A stretch of DNA of 39,908 nucleotides from positions 1-39,908 of the forward strand of contig JAKOVD010000174.1 in the NCBI GenBank assembly GCA_029782215.1, written 5' to 3'. Made by a program: the position numbers and the translations under genes. How positions within the stretch are numbered: position 1 is the stretch's first letter; every line of letters starts with the position of its first letter. Under the pieces are notes generated by a model that saw only the letters and a list, made by a program, of their open reading frames with translations, was not told the DNA's origin and did no database searches. Source of the DNA: Chloroflexota bacterium. Its GTDB lineage: Bacteria > Chloroflexota > Anaerolineae > J102. This document shows positions 1 to 7,392 of the stretch, in pieces.

Positions 1-192
1 CGAGAAGGTCGCTGGGTCATCGGTAGTGGCGCCGTCGAAAGCGGCGCCAAGCAATACAAAGATCGGCTTACCGGTCCTGGTATGCGATGGAGTCGCCAAG
101 GCATCGAGAATCTCATCCCCATTCGCTCGGCTGTTCTGTCCGGTACCTTCGATGACCTATGGTCTACCGTCAGGCATCTTCCCCCAAACTGA
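1..192 (+). CDS. Transposase C-terminal fragment, ISKra4-like, cut by the window edge
   Basis: Frame 1 is open from the first base and ends at a TGA at 190-192. The 63 visible residues contain the ISKra4-like C-terminal signature: IGSGAVESGAK, then a K-x-RL-x-G-x-GMRW block, then IR. In this family the GSG-x-VES stretch lies near the end of the DDE domain. The product would act on the DNA ends of its own IS. It is probably not complete inside this window, so whether the whole gene is intact cannot be judged. Its stop lies only 26 bases before the -35 box of the following operon, so the IS terminus must be very close to, or overlap, that promoter. Family assignment is from motif memory. Confidence 0.75.
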   Translation, partial: REGRWVIGSGAVESGAKQYKDRLTGPGMRWSRQGIENLIPIRSAVLSGTFDDLWSTVRHLPPN

Positions 193-217
193 AATACACC
201 CATCAGTCTTCTCGCTA

Positions 218-246
218 TTGACATGCGGCGAAGCGTGTGCTAAACT
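218..246 (+). promoter_or_regulatory. Sigma70-type promoter of the sugar-acid operon
   Basis: A perfect TTGACA (218-223), a 17-base spacer and TAAACT (241-246) form a good housekeeping-type promoter. Transcription would start near 253, immediately before or inside the TACCA repeat array, an ideal position for repression. It lies between the transposase stop and the first operon gene. Confidence 0.75.
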
Positions 247-257
247 GCCTCATCAAT

Positions 258-311
258 TGGTAATACCACATTACCACGTTACCAGATTAGCAGTTTACCA
301 CTTTACCGAAA
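258..311 (+). promoter_or_regulatory. Operator: TGGTA-A-TACCA palindrome plus six tandem TACCA-type octamers
   Basis: Bases 258-268 form the perfect palindrome TGGTA-A-TACCA, which matches the TGGT-N3-ACCA core known for FadR-subfamily GntR regulators. From 264 the same half-site recurs with an exact 8-base period: TACCACAT, TACCACGT, TACCAGAT, TAGCAGTT, TACCACTT, TACCGAAA, ending at 311. The array starts about 5 bases downstream of the predicted transcription start. A FadR-type GntR gene is the second gene of this operon, so autoregulation is the simplest reading. The motif and period are seen directly. The link to that regulator is inference. Confidence 0.7.
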
Positions 312-389
312 GACCGCGCGGGCAAGCAACCGGACGACCGGTGCCGTCCCAGCCAAGCGGTCTTCTGCAGCAGGTGTGCGAGATTGAAC

Positions 390-1478
390 ATGCGGCAGCC
401 GTCCTTTGCCCCCGATTTTGAACGTGTGTGCACGTCACTGCTCCGTCTGGGGGAGCCCGATCACGTCCCCATGGTGGAGTTCACCGTCTGGGGTGGGCAC
501 AAAGCGCGGGTGCTGGGTCATCCCGCGCAGGGTATCGGGGACGACATCGAGTTTGCGCGCCGGGTGGGCTATGACCACGCCCCTTTCAATGTGGGCCTGC
601 AGATGGACCCCACCTTCAACGCGGCGCTCGAGGGCAGGCACTACGCTGTCGACGCTCAGACCGACGAGGTCGCGACCGGTGAGACGGTGGAACGGCGGTG
701 GGCGGTAAGCACGTCCGGCGTCATCAGATCGCACGCAGACTTCGAGGCGTTTCCCTGGCCCAACCCCGATGCATTCGACTATTCGCCGCTGGCTGAGGCT
801 GCGAAGCTCCTGCCGGGGAACATGAAGATCATCGTTCAGATCGGCAAGGTGTTCAACCCGGTTTGGTGGCTGATGGGTTTTGAAGCCTTTAGCTTTGCCC
901 TCTACGACGACCCGGATTTGGTAGCACGCATGTGCGAGCGCATCGGCAGCATCCAGATGCGGACGTTGGAACGGTCGCTGGAGTACGCAAGCGTTGGCGC
1001 GTATCTCCATGCGGACGACTTGGCGTTCAACACGGGGCTCTTGGTGGCTCGTCCGGTGTTGCAGCAGTATGTCTACCCCTGGTTCCGTCGCATGGCCGAG
1101 CTGACGCACCAAGCGGGCCGGCTAGCACTGTTCCACAGTGACGGCAATCTGGACACAGTACTCGATGATCTGATTGCCCTCGGCTATGATGCGGTGCATC
1201 CCATCGATCCGGGCGCCATGGACATCGTGCGCACCAAAGAGCAGGTGCATGGTCGGCTGGGGCTGTTGGGCAATATCGACCTGCGCTACACGCTGCCCAT
1301 GGGCACCCCTGCGGAGGTGGAAGCGGAGGTCGCTGACCGCATCCGGCAGTTGGCGCCGGGCGGGGGCTGGTGTCTCAGCTCGGCCAACTCAATCCCCGAC
1401 TACGTACCGTTCAGCAACTACGTAGCCATGCAGAGCGCCTGGCTCAAGTACGGTAAGTACCCGATACAGACGGCATGA
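390..1478 (+). CDS. Uroporphyrinogen decarboxylase (URO-D) family protein, first of two
   Basis: About 362 residues, the usual length for the URO-D/methylcobamide:CoM methyltransferase superfamily, with the family's TIM-barrel layout. C-terminal landmarks are FHSDGN (H249), LGNIDLRYTLPMGTP and GGWCLSSANSIPDYVPFSNYVAM-like sequence to the end. Methyltransferase members such as MtaA bind zinc through H-x-C and a later C. Here the motif is H-S-D and the later position is Asn, so the classic thiol site is not conserved. True heme-pathway HemE is unlikely given the sugar operon. A TTG six bases upstream (384) is an alternative start and no strong ribosome site separates the two. The gene ends in ATGA, overlapping a possible GntR start. 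Substrate unknown; a role on a sugar acid or methylated sugar is inference. Confidence 0.8.
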   Translation: MRQPSFAPDFERVCTSLLRLGEPDHVPMVEFTVWGGHKARVLGHPAQGIGDDIEFARRVGYDHAPFNVGLQMDPTFNAALEGRHYAVDAQTDEVATGETVERRWAVSTSGVIRSHADFEAFPWPNPDAFDYSPLAEAAKLLPGNMKIIVQIGKVFNPVWWLMGFEAFSFALYDDPDLVARMCERIGSIQMRTLERSLEYASVGAYLHADDLAFNTGLLVARPVLQQYVYPWFRRMAELTHQAGRLALFHSDGNLDTVLDDLIALGYDAVHPIDPGAMDIVRTKEQVHGRLGLLGNIDLRYTLPMGTPAEVEAEVADRIRQLAPGGGWCLSSANSIPDYVPFSNYVAMQSAWLKYGKYPIQTA

Positions 1479-1525
1479 CGCCAACGGCGCGAGGTACAAG
1501 CAGAGCACCGCGGATGGAGCCAGCC

Positions 1526-2284
1526 ATGGAAAATGTGGTGTTTGAGTCTTTTGAGAAGGAAACACTACCGAACCGGATCGTCAACAGCTTGTTGACGCTG
1601 ATCAGGGAGAAGCAACTGCAGCCGGGGGACAAGCTTCCACCGGAGCGTGAGCTGGCGGCGATGATGCATGTGGGCCGGCCTTCACTACGCTCGGCCCTGA
1701 GGGCGCTGGAGGTCATGAACGTCATCGAGATTCGAGCAGGGTCAGGGGCCTTTGTGTCGTCGCTGCAGCCCGACAAGCTGGTCGAGCACCTGGAGTTCGT
1801 GTTCTCGCTCGATCACTCCTCGATCCTGCAGCTCATCGATGCGCGCATGACGCTGGAAACGCGTACAGCCATTCTGGCAGCCAGACACGCCAGCGCCGAC
1901 GATCTGGCGCATTTGGAGCGTGTCTGGCAAGACATGAGTGACCTTTTCCAAGAGCGTGGGCACGACGCGGTCGACGACCTGGAGAATCTGGATCGCGAGT
2001 TTCACAAGGCCATCGCTGCTGCGTCCCAAAACCCCATCTTCTTCCGTTTCGTTGCCGTGGTCAACCAGATGGCTGTGGGAAGCCGTCGCCAGGCTATGCG
2101 CATGCCTGGTGCTATCGAGGAGACGTTGCAGGAGCACCGCGCCATCCTGGATGCAGTGCGCAGCCAGCGTCCCGAGGTCGCCCGCGAGGCGATGTTAGCG
2201 CACCTGCGCAAAGCCGAACAGAGCCTGCGGCAGTTATTGGTGACACAGTCATTATCTGCATCATCTGCCCTGCCACAGTCGTAG
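1526..2284 (+). CDS. GntR-family transcriptional regulator, FadR/FCD subfamily
   Basis: About 252 residues: an N-terminal GntR winged helix (LPNRIVNSLLTLI, then PGDKLPPERELA and RPSLRSALRALE, roughly residues 10-80), then an all-helical FCD ligand domain. The FCD metal-site residues are visible in order: D-x-x-FH in LDREFH, EH in QEHRAIL, and H in AHLRKAE. This points to a metal-dependent carboxylate sensor, as in regulators of hexuronate genes. Start: ATG 1526 has GGAG 8 bases upstream and gives a typical MENVVFESFE beginning. ATG 1475 (ATGA overlap with the preceding stop) and ATG 1514 are alternatives. It probably binds the TACCA array at 258-311, repressing the operon until a sugar-acid intermediate is present; that is inference from family and position. 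Confidence 0.88.
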   Translation: MENVVFESFEKETLPNRIVNSLLTLIREKQLQPGDKLPPERELAAMMHVGRPSLRSALRALEVMNVIEIRAGSGAFVSSLQPDKLVEHLEFVFSLDHSSILQLIDARMTLETRTAILAARHASADDLAHLERVWQDMSDLFQERGHDAVDDLENLDREFHKAIAAASQNPIFFRFVAVVNQMAVGSRRQAMRMPGAIEETLQEHRAILDAVRSQRPEVAREAMLAHLRKAEQSLRQLLVTQSLSASSALPQS

Positions 2285-2293
2285 CATATTTGC

Positions 2294-2370
2294 CGCCCTG
2301 ATAAGCTCACGTCACGAACAGGAGTTCAGCCTATCGCCACAACGGAAGTCCATGATCCTCAATCAGGGCG
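2294..2370 (+). repeat. Long-range 9-bp inverted repeat between gntR and the binding-protein gene
   Basis: CGCCCTGAT (2294-2302) pairs perfectly with ATCAGGGCG (2362-2370) across about 60 bases in the 158-base gap after gntR. It could fold the leader of the ABC operon mRNA, but there is no U-tract. It may be coincidence. Confidence 0.3.
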
Positions 2371-2442
2371 CCACTGGCACCCGGAGCACACTCGTTCCTA
2401 ATCCCACCGGTCCACACGTCTCACATCCCAGGAGGAAAGATA

Positions 2443-3798
2443 ATGTCTCCCAAGCACCTGTCTTGGCGAACGCTGTTCATGATGGTTGCGCTGCTGATCT
2501 TTGTTGGATTGCTGGCCGCATGTGGTGGCGCGCAACCTACGGCTGCTCCCGAGAAGCCGACCGTGGCACCGGAAGCAACGAAGGCATCCGAGCCAACCAA
2601 AGCGCCGGAACCAACTAAAGCGCCGGAACCGACCCAAGCCCCCGCCGCCACCGAGGCCCCTGCCCCAGCGGCAGGGGCAGTGAATCCGCTGGTAGCGGCA
2701 TTGCCGGCGGAGCTGCAGGCGTACTACACAAACACAACGGACCCGATCTTGCCATCGGCATACGACAACTTCAAGCCGAAGGGTGAGGCGCCGTGGAAGA
2801 TCTGCTATGCGGACTCGTACCAGGGGAACCCTTGGCGCGTGGCGGTGCGGGAAGACCTGATGCGGCTGGCGGACGAGTTCAAGGCAGCGGGGAAGGTATC
2901 GAGTTTTGAGAATGCGGTGTCAAACAACGACGTAGCGCAGCAGATCGCGAACATCCGGGCGTATATCGACAAGGGCTGTGACATCATCCTGTCGATACCG
3001 GAGTCGGCGACGGGGTTGAACGACGTGATCAAGGAAGCGTACGATGCGGGCATTCCGTTTGTAACGATGGCGGGACCCGTGACGAGCCCGTATGCGATCA
3101 ACACGTCGTCGAACTACTACAAGTGGGGGTATGACATGGCGGAGGGGATCGCCAAGAATCTGAACGGGAAGGGGAACGTGCTGATGGTGGAAGGTATCGC
3201 CGGGCACCCGATTGTGTTGGCGGAGGGTCAGGGCTACGACGATGCGATGAAGCAGTATCCGGACCTGAAGACAGTGGCGCGGGTGAACGGGGACTGGACG
3301 CTGAGCACGACGAAGCAGGCGGTGTTGCAGGCGTTGGCGACGCACCCGGAGCCGATTGATGCGGTATGGACGACGGGAAGCGAATCGCGCGTGGTTGCGG
3401 AGGCGTTTGCGGAGGCAGGACGACCGGCGCCGCTGATTACGGGTTCGCTGACGGGCGACATCATGGGATACTGGAAAGAGAAGGGAGATGCGGGCTTCAA
3501 GTTCTACGGGAATGGCGTGCTGCCAGGAGCCACGGCGGAGCCCGGGTTCCGGACGGCGATTCGTTTGCTGGAAGGACAGAAGCCTAAGCTGAACCTGCTC
3601 ATGGTGCCATTGCCTGAGGTCAAGCAGGAGGATCTACCGAAGTGGTACGACACCTGCATGACAACAGATGCGACATCTGTCTTCCCGGTGCCGCCGACGG
3701 ACCCCATCTCCGAGGAACAGCTCAACGCCTACTTCACTAACGGCGCTGCCACCCCTCCCTATGACTACGCCAACACGCCGCCCGCGTGTCCAAAGTAG
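2443..3798 (+). CDS. Sugar ABC transporter substrate-binding lipoprotein (periplasmic-binding protein, RbsB-like)
   Basis: 451 residues, preceded by a strong AGGAGG (about 2430). A positive N-terminus, a hydrophobic stretch and a lipobox LLAAC put the lipidated Cys at residue 27. Then follows a low-complexity linker of A/P/T/E/K repeats (about residues 30-78), common in Chloroflexota binding proteins. The rest is a Peripla_BP_4-like sugar-binding fold: ICYADSYQGNPWRVAVREDL, VSNNDVAQQIANIRAYIDKGCD, then GIPFVTMAGP and EGIAGHP. It would deliver the sugar to the two ATPases and two permeases that follow. Codon choice changes inside the gene: the middle (about 2700-3590) strongly prefers G-ending codons such as GCG and ACG, while both ends favour C-ending ones like their neighbours. 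That suggests a recombination mosaic. Confidence 0.92.
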   Translation: MSPKHLSWRTLFMMVALLIFVGLLAACGGAQPTAAPEKPTVAPEATKASEPTKAPEPTKAPEPTQAPAATEAPAPAAGAVNPLVAALPAELQAYYTNTTDPILPSAYDNFKPKGEAPWKICYADSYQGNPWRVAVREDLMRLADEFKAAGKVSSFENAVSNNDVAQQIANIRAYIDKGCDIILSIPESATGLNDVIKEAYDAGIPFVTMAGPVTSPYAINTSSNYYKWGYDMAEGIAKNLNGKGNVLMVEGIAGHPIVLAEGQGYDDAMKQYPDLKTVARVNGDWTLSTTKQAVLQALATHPEPIDAVWTTGSESRVVAEAFAEAGRPAPLITGSLTGDIMGYWKEKGDAGFKFYGNGVLPGATAEPGFRTAIRLLEGQKPKLNLLMVPLPEVKQEDLPKWYDTCMTTDATSVFPVPPTDPISEEQLNAYFTNGAATPPYDYANTPPACPK

Positions 3799-3840
3799 CT
3801 TTCCCCGAAGGAAAGTGCTCTCGATCTTCTGAGCTCCATC

Positions 3841-3869
3841 AGAGGTGGCCGGCGAGGCCGGCCACCTCT
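3841..3869 (+). terminator. 13-bp perfect stem-loop between binding-protein and ATPase genes
   Basis: AGAGGTGGCCGGC (3841-3853), loop GAG, then GCCGGCCACCTCT (3857-3869): a perfect 13-bp GC-rich hairpin 42 bases after the lipoprotein stop. No T-run follows, so a partial attenuator or an mRNA 3'-end stabiliser is more likely than a full terminator. Such hairpins commonly raise the level of the binding protein relative to the membrane components. Confidence 0.7.
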
Positions 3870-3904
3870 ATCGCACCGACAACAGCACGGTAGGAGGCTG
3901 TATT

Positions 3905-4669
3905 GTGACTGGGAACGGCCACAACCTTCTCGAAATCAGGGACCTCCGCAAGAGCTATGGTGAAACGCGCGCCCTACGGGGAATGAATCTGCAGGGTCAG
4001 GCGGGCACGGTCCACACCGTGTTCGGCGAGAATGGGTCGGGCAAGAGCACCATGGTTAAGATTCTCTCCGGCATTATCACCCCCGATGCGGGTCAGGTGC
4101 TGTTGGCTGGGGAAGCGCTTACCCACTTCTCGCCGAAAGCAGTTGCCCGGCTCGGCATCGTGCCGGTGATGCAGGAAGTGTTGGTGGCGCCGAACCGATC
4201 GGTGATCGAGAACATCTTCCTCGGTTATGATGGCCTTTTCCGCAGGCGCATTCCGCGTGACCAGCGCCGGGAGAAGGCGCAGGAAATACTGGCCCGCATC
4301 ACACGTACACCGATCGATCTCGATAGCCTCACTGGTGTATTACCGCTGGCGCAGCAGCAACTGGTCGTTATCGCCCGCGCATTCGTGCATGAACCTCGCA
4401 TTCTGGTCCTTGACGAAGCGACGGCGGCCTTGGATATCGAAGAGCGCGAGACATTGTTTGGCGCCATCCGCAGCTTCGTTGCTGATGGCAGGCTGGTCAT
4501 CTACATCTCGCATCGGGTTGACGAAGTGCTTTCCCTTTCCGACTACGTCACAGTGCTGCATGTCGGCCGTGACGTCGGCTCCGTCTCCAGTGAGGCCCTG
4601 ACTGCCGCGCGTCTGCTGGAAATGGTATCCACCGCGCCAGTGCATGAGGAGGCAAACGATGCAGGTTGA
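3905..4669 (+). CDS. Sugar ABC transporter ATPase, N-terminal-half type (stand-alone RbsA domain 1)
   Basis: 254 residues from a GTG with AGGAGG 7 bases upstream (3892-3897). An upstream in-frame start near 3845 lies inside the hairpin and is rejected. Walker A is GENGSGKST (41-49), with Q-loop region VPVMQEVL, Walker B ILVLDEATAALD and H-loop YISHRVDE. The signature is the degenerate LPLAQQQ, as in the first cassette of RbsA/MglA/XylG proteins. Those are normally single proteins of about 500 residues with two cassettes; here the protein stops after one. The second cassette is the next gene, overlapping by 11 bases. It energises import through the two downstream permeases on the inner face of the membrane. 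Confidence 0.88.
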   Translation: MTGNGHNLLEIRDLRKSYGETRALRGMNLQGQAGTVHTVFGENGSGKSTMVKILSGIITPDAGQVLLAGEALTHFSPKAVARLGIVPVMQEVLVAPNRSVIENIFLGYDGLFRRRIPRDQRREKAQEILARITRTPIDLDSLTGVLPLAQQQLVVIARAFVHEPRILVLDEATAALDIEERETLFGAIRSFVADGRLVIYISHRVDEVLSLSDYVTVLHVGRDVGSVSSEALTAARLLEMVSTAPVHEEANDAG

Positions 4670-5432
4670 AACTGCCACAGCACACCGGGCTGTGCTCGAT
4701 GTGCATGGTGTCCGGCTCGTCGCCGGCAAACGCCCGATTGATGCTGTGATCTGTGAAGGAGAAATCGTTGGTCTGGCTGGTCTTGAAGGTCAGGGCCAGC
4801 AACGCTTCCTCAAGGCGCTGTGCGGCTTGTACACACCGGCGGAAGGTAGGGTGGACGGGCGCCTCCCTGACGGCAGGAACGTGCCCATCACGAACCTGCA
4901 TAGGGCGGCCAAGGCAGGGATAGCCTATCTTCCCGGCGAGCGCAAGACAGAGGGCATCCTGCCTGTGCTCTCGGTGCTCGACAACTTCGCCATCGGCACC
5001 CTACCTCAACATGCCAGAGCCGGTATTCTGAGGAAGGGCCTGCTGCGCCAACGTCTGGAAAGCTACAGGCACCGGCTGTCGATGGTCTATGCTTCTCCAA
5101 ATGCTCCCATCACCAGCCTGAGTGGCGGCAACCAGCAGAAAGTACTCCTTGCACGGTGGCTTGCAGCTTCGCCACGGGTCCTGCTTCTCAACGACCCAAC
5201 GCGGGGGGTCGATATGGCCACCAAACTGAAGCTTTACGATGCCTTTCGCACCACCGCGACAGAGGATGGGGTGGCATTGGTCCTTCTCTCTACGGAGATC
5301 GAGGAATTCCTCACCCTCTGTGACCGCACCCTGGTATTCAGAGAGGACGCCGTGTTTGCCGAACTGGATCGTGCCACCACCACTCGCGCCAGTATTTTAG
5401 CTGCCATGTTTGGGAGGGGCAATGGGAACTGA
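4659..5432 (+). CDS. Sugar ABC transporter ATPase, C-terminal-half type (stand-alone RbsA domain 2)
   Basis: 257 residues. ATG 4659 has AGGAGG at 4647-4652, which favours it over ATG 4644. The start overlaps the previous stop by 11 bases. The Walker A region is degenerate (GLEGQGQQ, residues 41-48, no GKS/T). The signature LSGGNQQK (154-161) is canonical. The Walker B region reads VLLLNDPTRGVD, with Asn-Asp where Asp-Glu is usual. This is the typical second cassette of RbsA-type ATPases, here as its own gene. With the preceding protein it would form a heterodimer with one canonical ATP site: Walker A/B from the first subunit and signature from the second. A strong ribosome site and start codon at the junction argue against a simple sequencing frameshift. 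Confidence 0.88.
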   Translation: MQVETATAHRAVLDVHGVRLVAGKRPIDAVICEGEIVGLAGLEGQGQQRFLKALCGLYTPAEGRVDGRLPDGRNVPITNLHRAAKAGIAYLPGERKTEGILPVLSVLDNFAIGTLPQHARAGILRKGLLRQRLESYRHRLSMVYASPNAPITSLSGGNQQKVLLARWLAASPRVLLLNDPTRGVDMATKLKLYDAFRTTATEDGVALVLLSTEIEEFLTLCDRTLVFREDAVFAELDRATTTRASILAAMFGRGNGN

Positions 5433-6411
5433 TAGTCTTTTGCAGCGAATTCGTAGTGGCCGGACCCTGGGTGAGGTGCGGCTGGCGGCGGGTTTCTTTC
5501 TAGTCCTGCTCATTGTCAACGCCTTCCTGAATCCGGCTCGTTTTGCGCCGGATTCCCTGATGCGCACCCTCGGTTTGGTGGCGCCTCTGATACTGGCGGC
5601 CGTTGCCGTGACGCCTGCCATCCTGTCTGGTCGCGGAGGTATCGACATCTCGATCGGACCTTTGATGGCTTTGATCAACGTGATTGTCGTCAAGGTCGTC
5701 CTGACCGATCTCGGCCTGACTTCGCCTTTGGTGGTGGTACCAGTGGCGTTGGGTCTGGGTTTGCTGTCAGGCCTCTTGAACGGCTTCCTGGTGGTGGCTG
5801 TGCGTCTGCAACCGATCGTGGCCACCCTCGGCACCTACCTGATCTACAGTGGTCTGGCAGTGTGGATCATGCCATCGCCGGGTGGAACGGTGCCCGCATG
5901 GATGTCCAACCTGTCAAAATCCTGGTCCTTCATTTTGGCAGGCGCAGCCTTCTTGCTGTGGGCGCTCGTGCAAAGGATTCCGTTCTATGAGCAGCTCATG
6001 GCAACTGGAGGGGACGACCGCGCAGCCTTCACCAGCGGTGTTCAGGTCAAGATTGTGAGATTGGGAGCCTATGCGCTCACGGGTTTGTTCGCCGGCTTTG
6101 CCGCGCTGGCCCTGGGTGCTCTCATCACTTCTGCCGATCCCAAGGTGGGCCCCGGCTACACACTGACCGCCATCGCCGGTGCAGCCCTCGGTGGCGTCAG
6201 CCTGGCTGGGGGCGTTGGTGGGGTGATTGGGGCCACCTTGGGTGCGGTCGACATCTTCTTTCTGCAGAGCATTCTGACCTACTTCAATATCTCACCCTTT
6301 GCCCTGCAGGTTGCTTTCGGCATCATCCTTGTCGTGGCGCTGATGTTGAACTCACCAGAGACCGGCAAGCTCGTCCGCCGTATGCGAGGAGTTAGCCAAG
6401 ATGCGCGCTAA
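5422..6411 (+). CDS. Sugar ABC transporter permease (RbsC-like), first
   Basis: 329 residues; ATG 5422 with GGGAGG just upstream (5412-5417), overlapping the preceding stop by 11 bases. Multiple hydrophobic segments fit the BPD_transp_2 (RbsC/XylH/MglC) fold: FFLVLLIVNAFLNPARF, LILAAVAVTPAILSGRGGIDISIGP (the conserved GGIDIS-type loop), LGTYLIYSGLAVWI and a Gly-rich GAALGGVSLAGGVGG segment near the C-terminus. It forms half of the transmembrane channel with the next gene. Two different permeases rather than a homodimer is common for this importer type in Chloroflexota and some other groups. Confidence 0.9.
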   Translation: MGTDSLLQRIRSGRTLGEVRLAAGFFLVLLIVNAFLNPARFAPDSLMRTLGLVAPLILAAVAVTPAILSGRGGIDISIGPLMALINVIVVKVVLTDLGLTSPLVVVPVALGLGLLSGLLNGFLVVAVRLQPIVATLGTYLIYSGLAVWIMPSPGGTVPAWMSNLSKSWSFILAGAAFLLWALVQRIPFYEQLMATGGDDRAAFTSGVQVKIVRLGAYALTGLFAGFAALALGALITSADPKVGPGYTLTAIAGAALGGVSLAGGVGGVIGATLGAVDIFFLQSILTYFNISPFALQVAFGIILVVALMLNSPETGKLVRRMRGVSQDAR

Positions 6412-7363
6412 TCGCTTCTTCCAACGCCATCCCTTGTTGGTGGCCTTCCTTCTGGGCCTTGCCATCTTTGCCGTTGGCGCGCTGACGATCCAGGGCTTCA
6501 CACGGCTGTTCGCCCTGCGTTCGATGCTGGTGTTGGCGGCGTTCTTGGGCGTAGCGGCCGTGGGCCAAACGCTTGCGGTTCTCATTGGCGGGATTGACCT
6601 CTCGATTCCCTTTGTGATGGGATTTGGGAATGTCGTGGCCGCCAAGTTAACAGGCGACGGGATCCCGTTTTGGCTGACTGTACTGATCGTCACCGCCCTG
6701 GCGCTCTTGATCGGCGCCTTCAACGGCGGAATCTCATCTCGTCTCAAGCTTCCGGCGCTGATTGTCACGCTCGGCGTCGGCTTCGCGGTGCAGGGTGCAG
6801 TGCTATTGTGGACCAAGGGCCTGCCCACTGGCAGCGCGCCCAAATTCGTCACGAACTTCGGCTCAATCGGCGCCACCCTCGGCCCGTTCCCGTTCCCTGG
6901 TCTGGTGCTCTTCTGGCTGGTCCTGGCACTTGTGATAACGTTTGCTCTTACGAACTCAGTGTTCGGCCGCCGGCTCTATGCACTGGGCGCCAACCCGGTC
7001 GCCGCCGAGCTGGCGCTGGTGCGTCCGGTGCGTATGTGGATGGCAGTGTATGCGCTCAGCGCCGCGTTTGCCGCATTGGCTGGCATCCTTCTGCTGGGGT
7101 TTACTGGAAGCGCCATGGCGGCCGTTGGCGACCCCTACCTCTTCTTGACCATCGGCGCCGTGGTCGTAGGGGGTACAGCCATGGTAGGCGGTCGCGGAAG
7201 CTATTTGGGCACGGTGATCGGCGCCATCGTCCTCATCCAGCTGACCACCGTGTTAAGGGGGCTAGGGCTTCCGGACCAATTGGTGCCGGCAGCCTTAGGT
7301 TTGCTCATCATCTTGCTGGTGTCGGTCTACGGCCGCGAACCGGACATCCGCAATCTCATCTAA
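6401..7363 (+). CDS. Sugar ABC transporter permease (RbsC-like), second
   Basis: 320 residues, with GAGGAG upstream of ATG 6401 and an 11-base overlap with the first permease. Same BPD_transp_2 fold: an N-terminal membrane helix, LAVLIGGIDLSIPFVMGFG (family loop), LIVTLGVGFAVQGAVLLW, FGRRLYALGANPVAAELALV (EAA-like cytoplasmic coupling loop) and VVVGGTAMVGGRGSYLGTVIGA. It pairs with the preceding permease as a heterodimeric pore. A 29-base gap with a good ribosome site leads into the first dehydrogenase, so transport and catabolic genes are probably co-transcribed. Confidence 0.9.
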   Translation: MRANRFFQRHPLLVAFLLGLAIFAVGALTIQGFTRLFALRSMLVLAAFLGVAAVGQTLAVLIGGIDLSIPFVMGFGNVVAAKLTGDGIPFWLTVLIVTALALLIGAFNGGISSRLKLPALIVTLGVGFAVQGAVLLWTKGLPTGSAPKFVTNFGSIGATLGPFPFPGLVLFWLVLALVITFALTNSVFGRRLYALGANPVAAELALVRPVRMWMAVYALSAAFAALAGILLLGFTGSAMAAVGDPYLFLTIGAVVVGGTAMVGGRGSYLGTVIGAIVLIQLTTVLRGLGLPDQLVPAALGLLIILLVSVYGREPDIRNLI

Positions 7364-7392
7364 CGACAATCCACGCAGCAAAGGAGATAACG

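Noticed and set aside
264..311. Octamer array as a plasmid-type iteron origin or a CRISPR
   Set aside because: Units are only 8 bases without spacers, no replication initiator or cas gene is near, and a matching GntR gene and promoter explain it better.
390..1478. Heme-biosynthesis HemE
   Set aside because: The protein lacks the typical HemE N-terminal substrate motifs, lies in a sugar operon and is accompanied by a second divergent family member.
3845..3904. Upstream extension of the first ATPase gene
   Set aside because: It would start inside the 13-bp hairpin and has no ribosome site; GTG 3905 has AGGAGG at proper distance.
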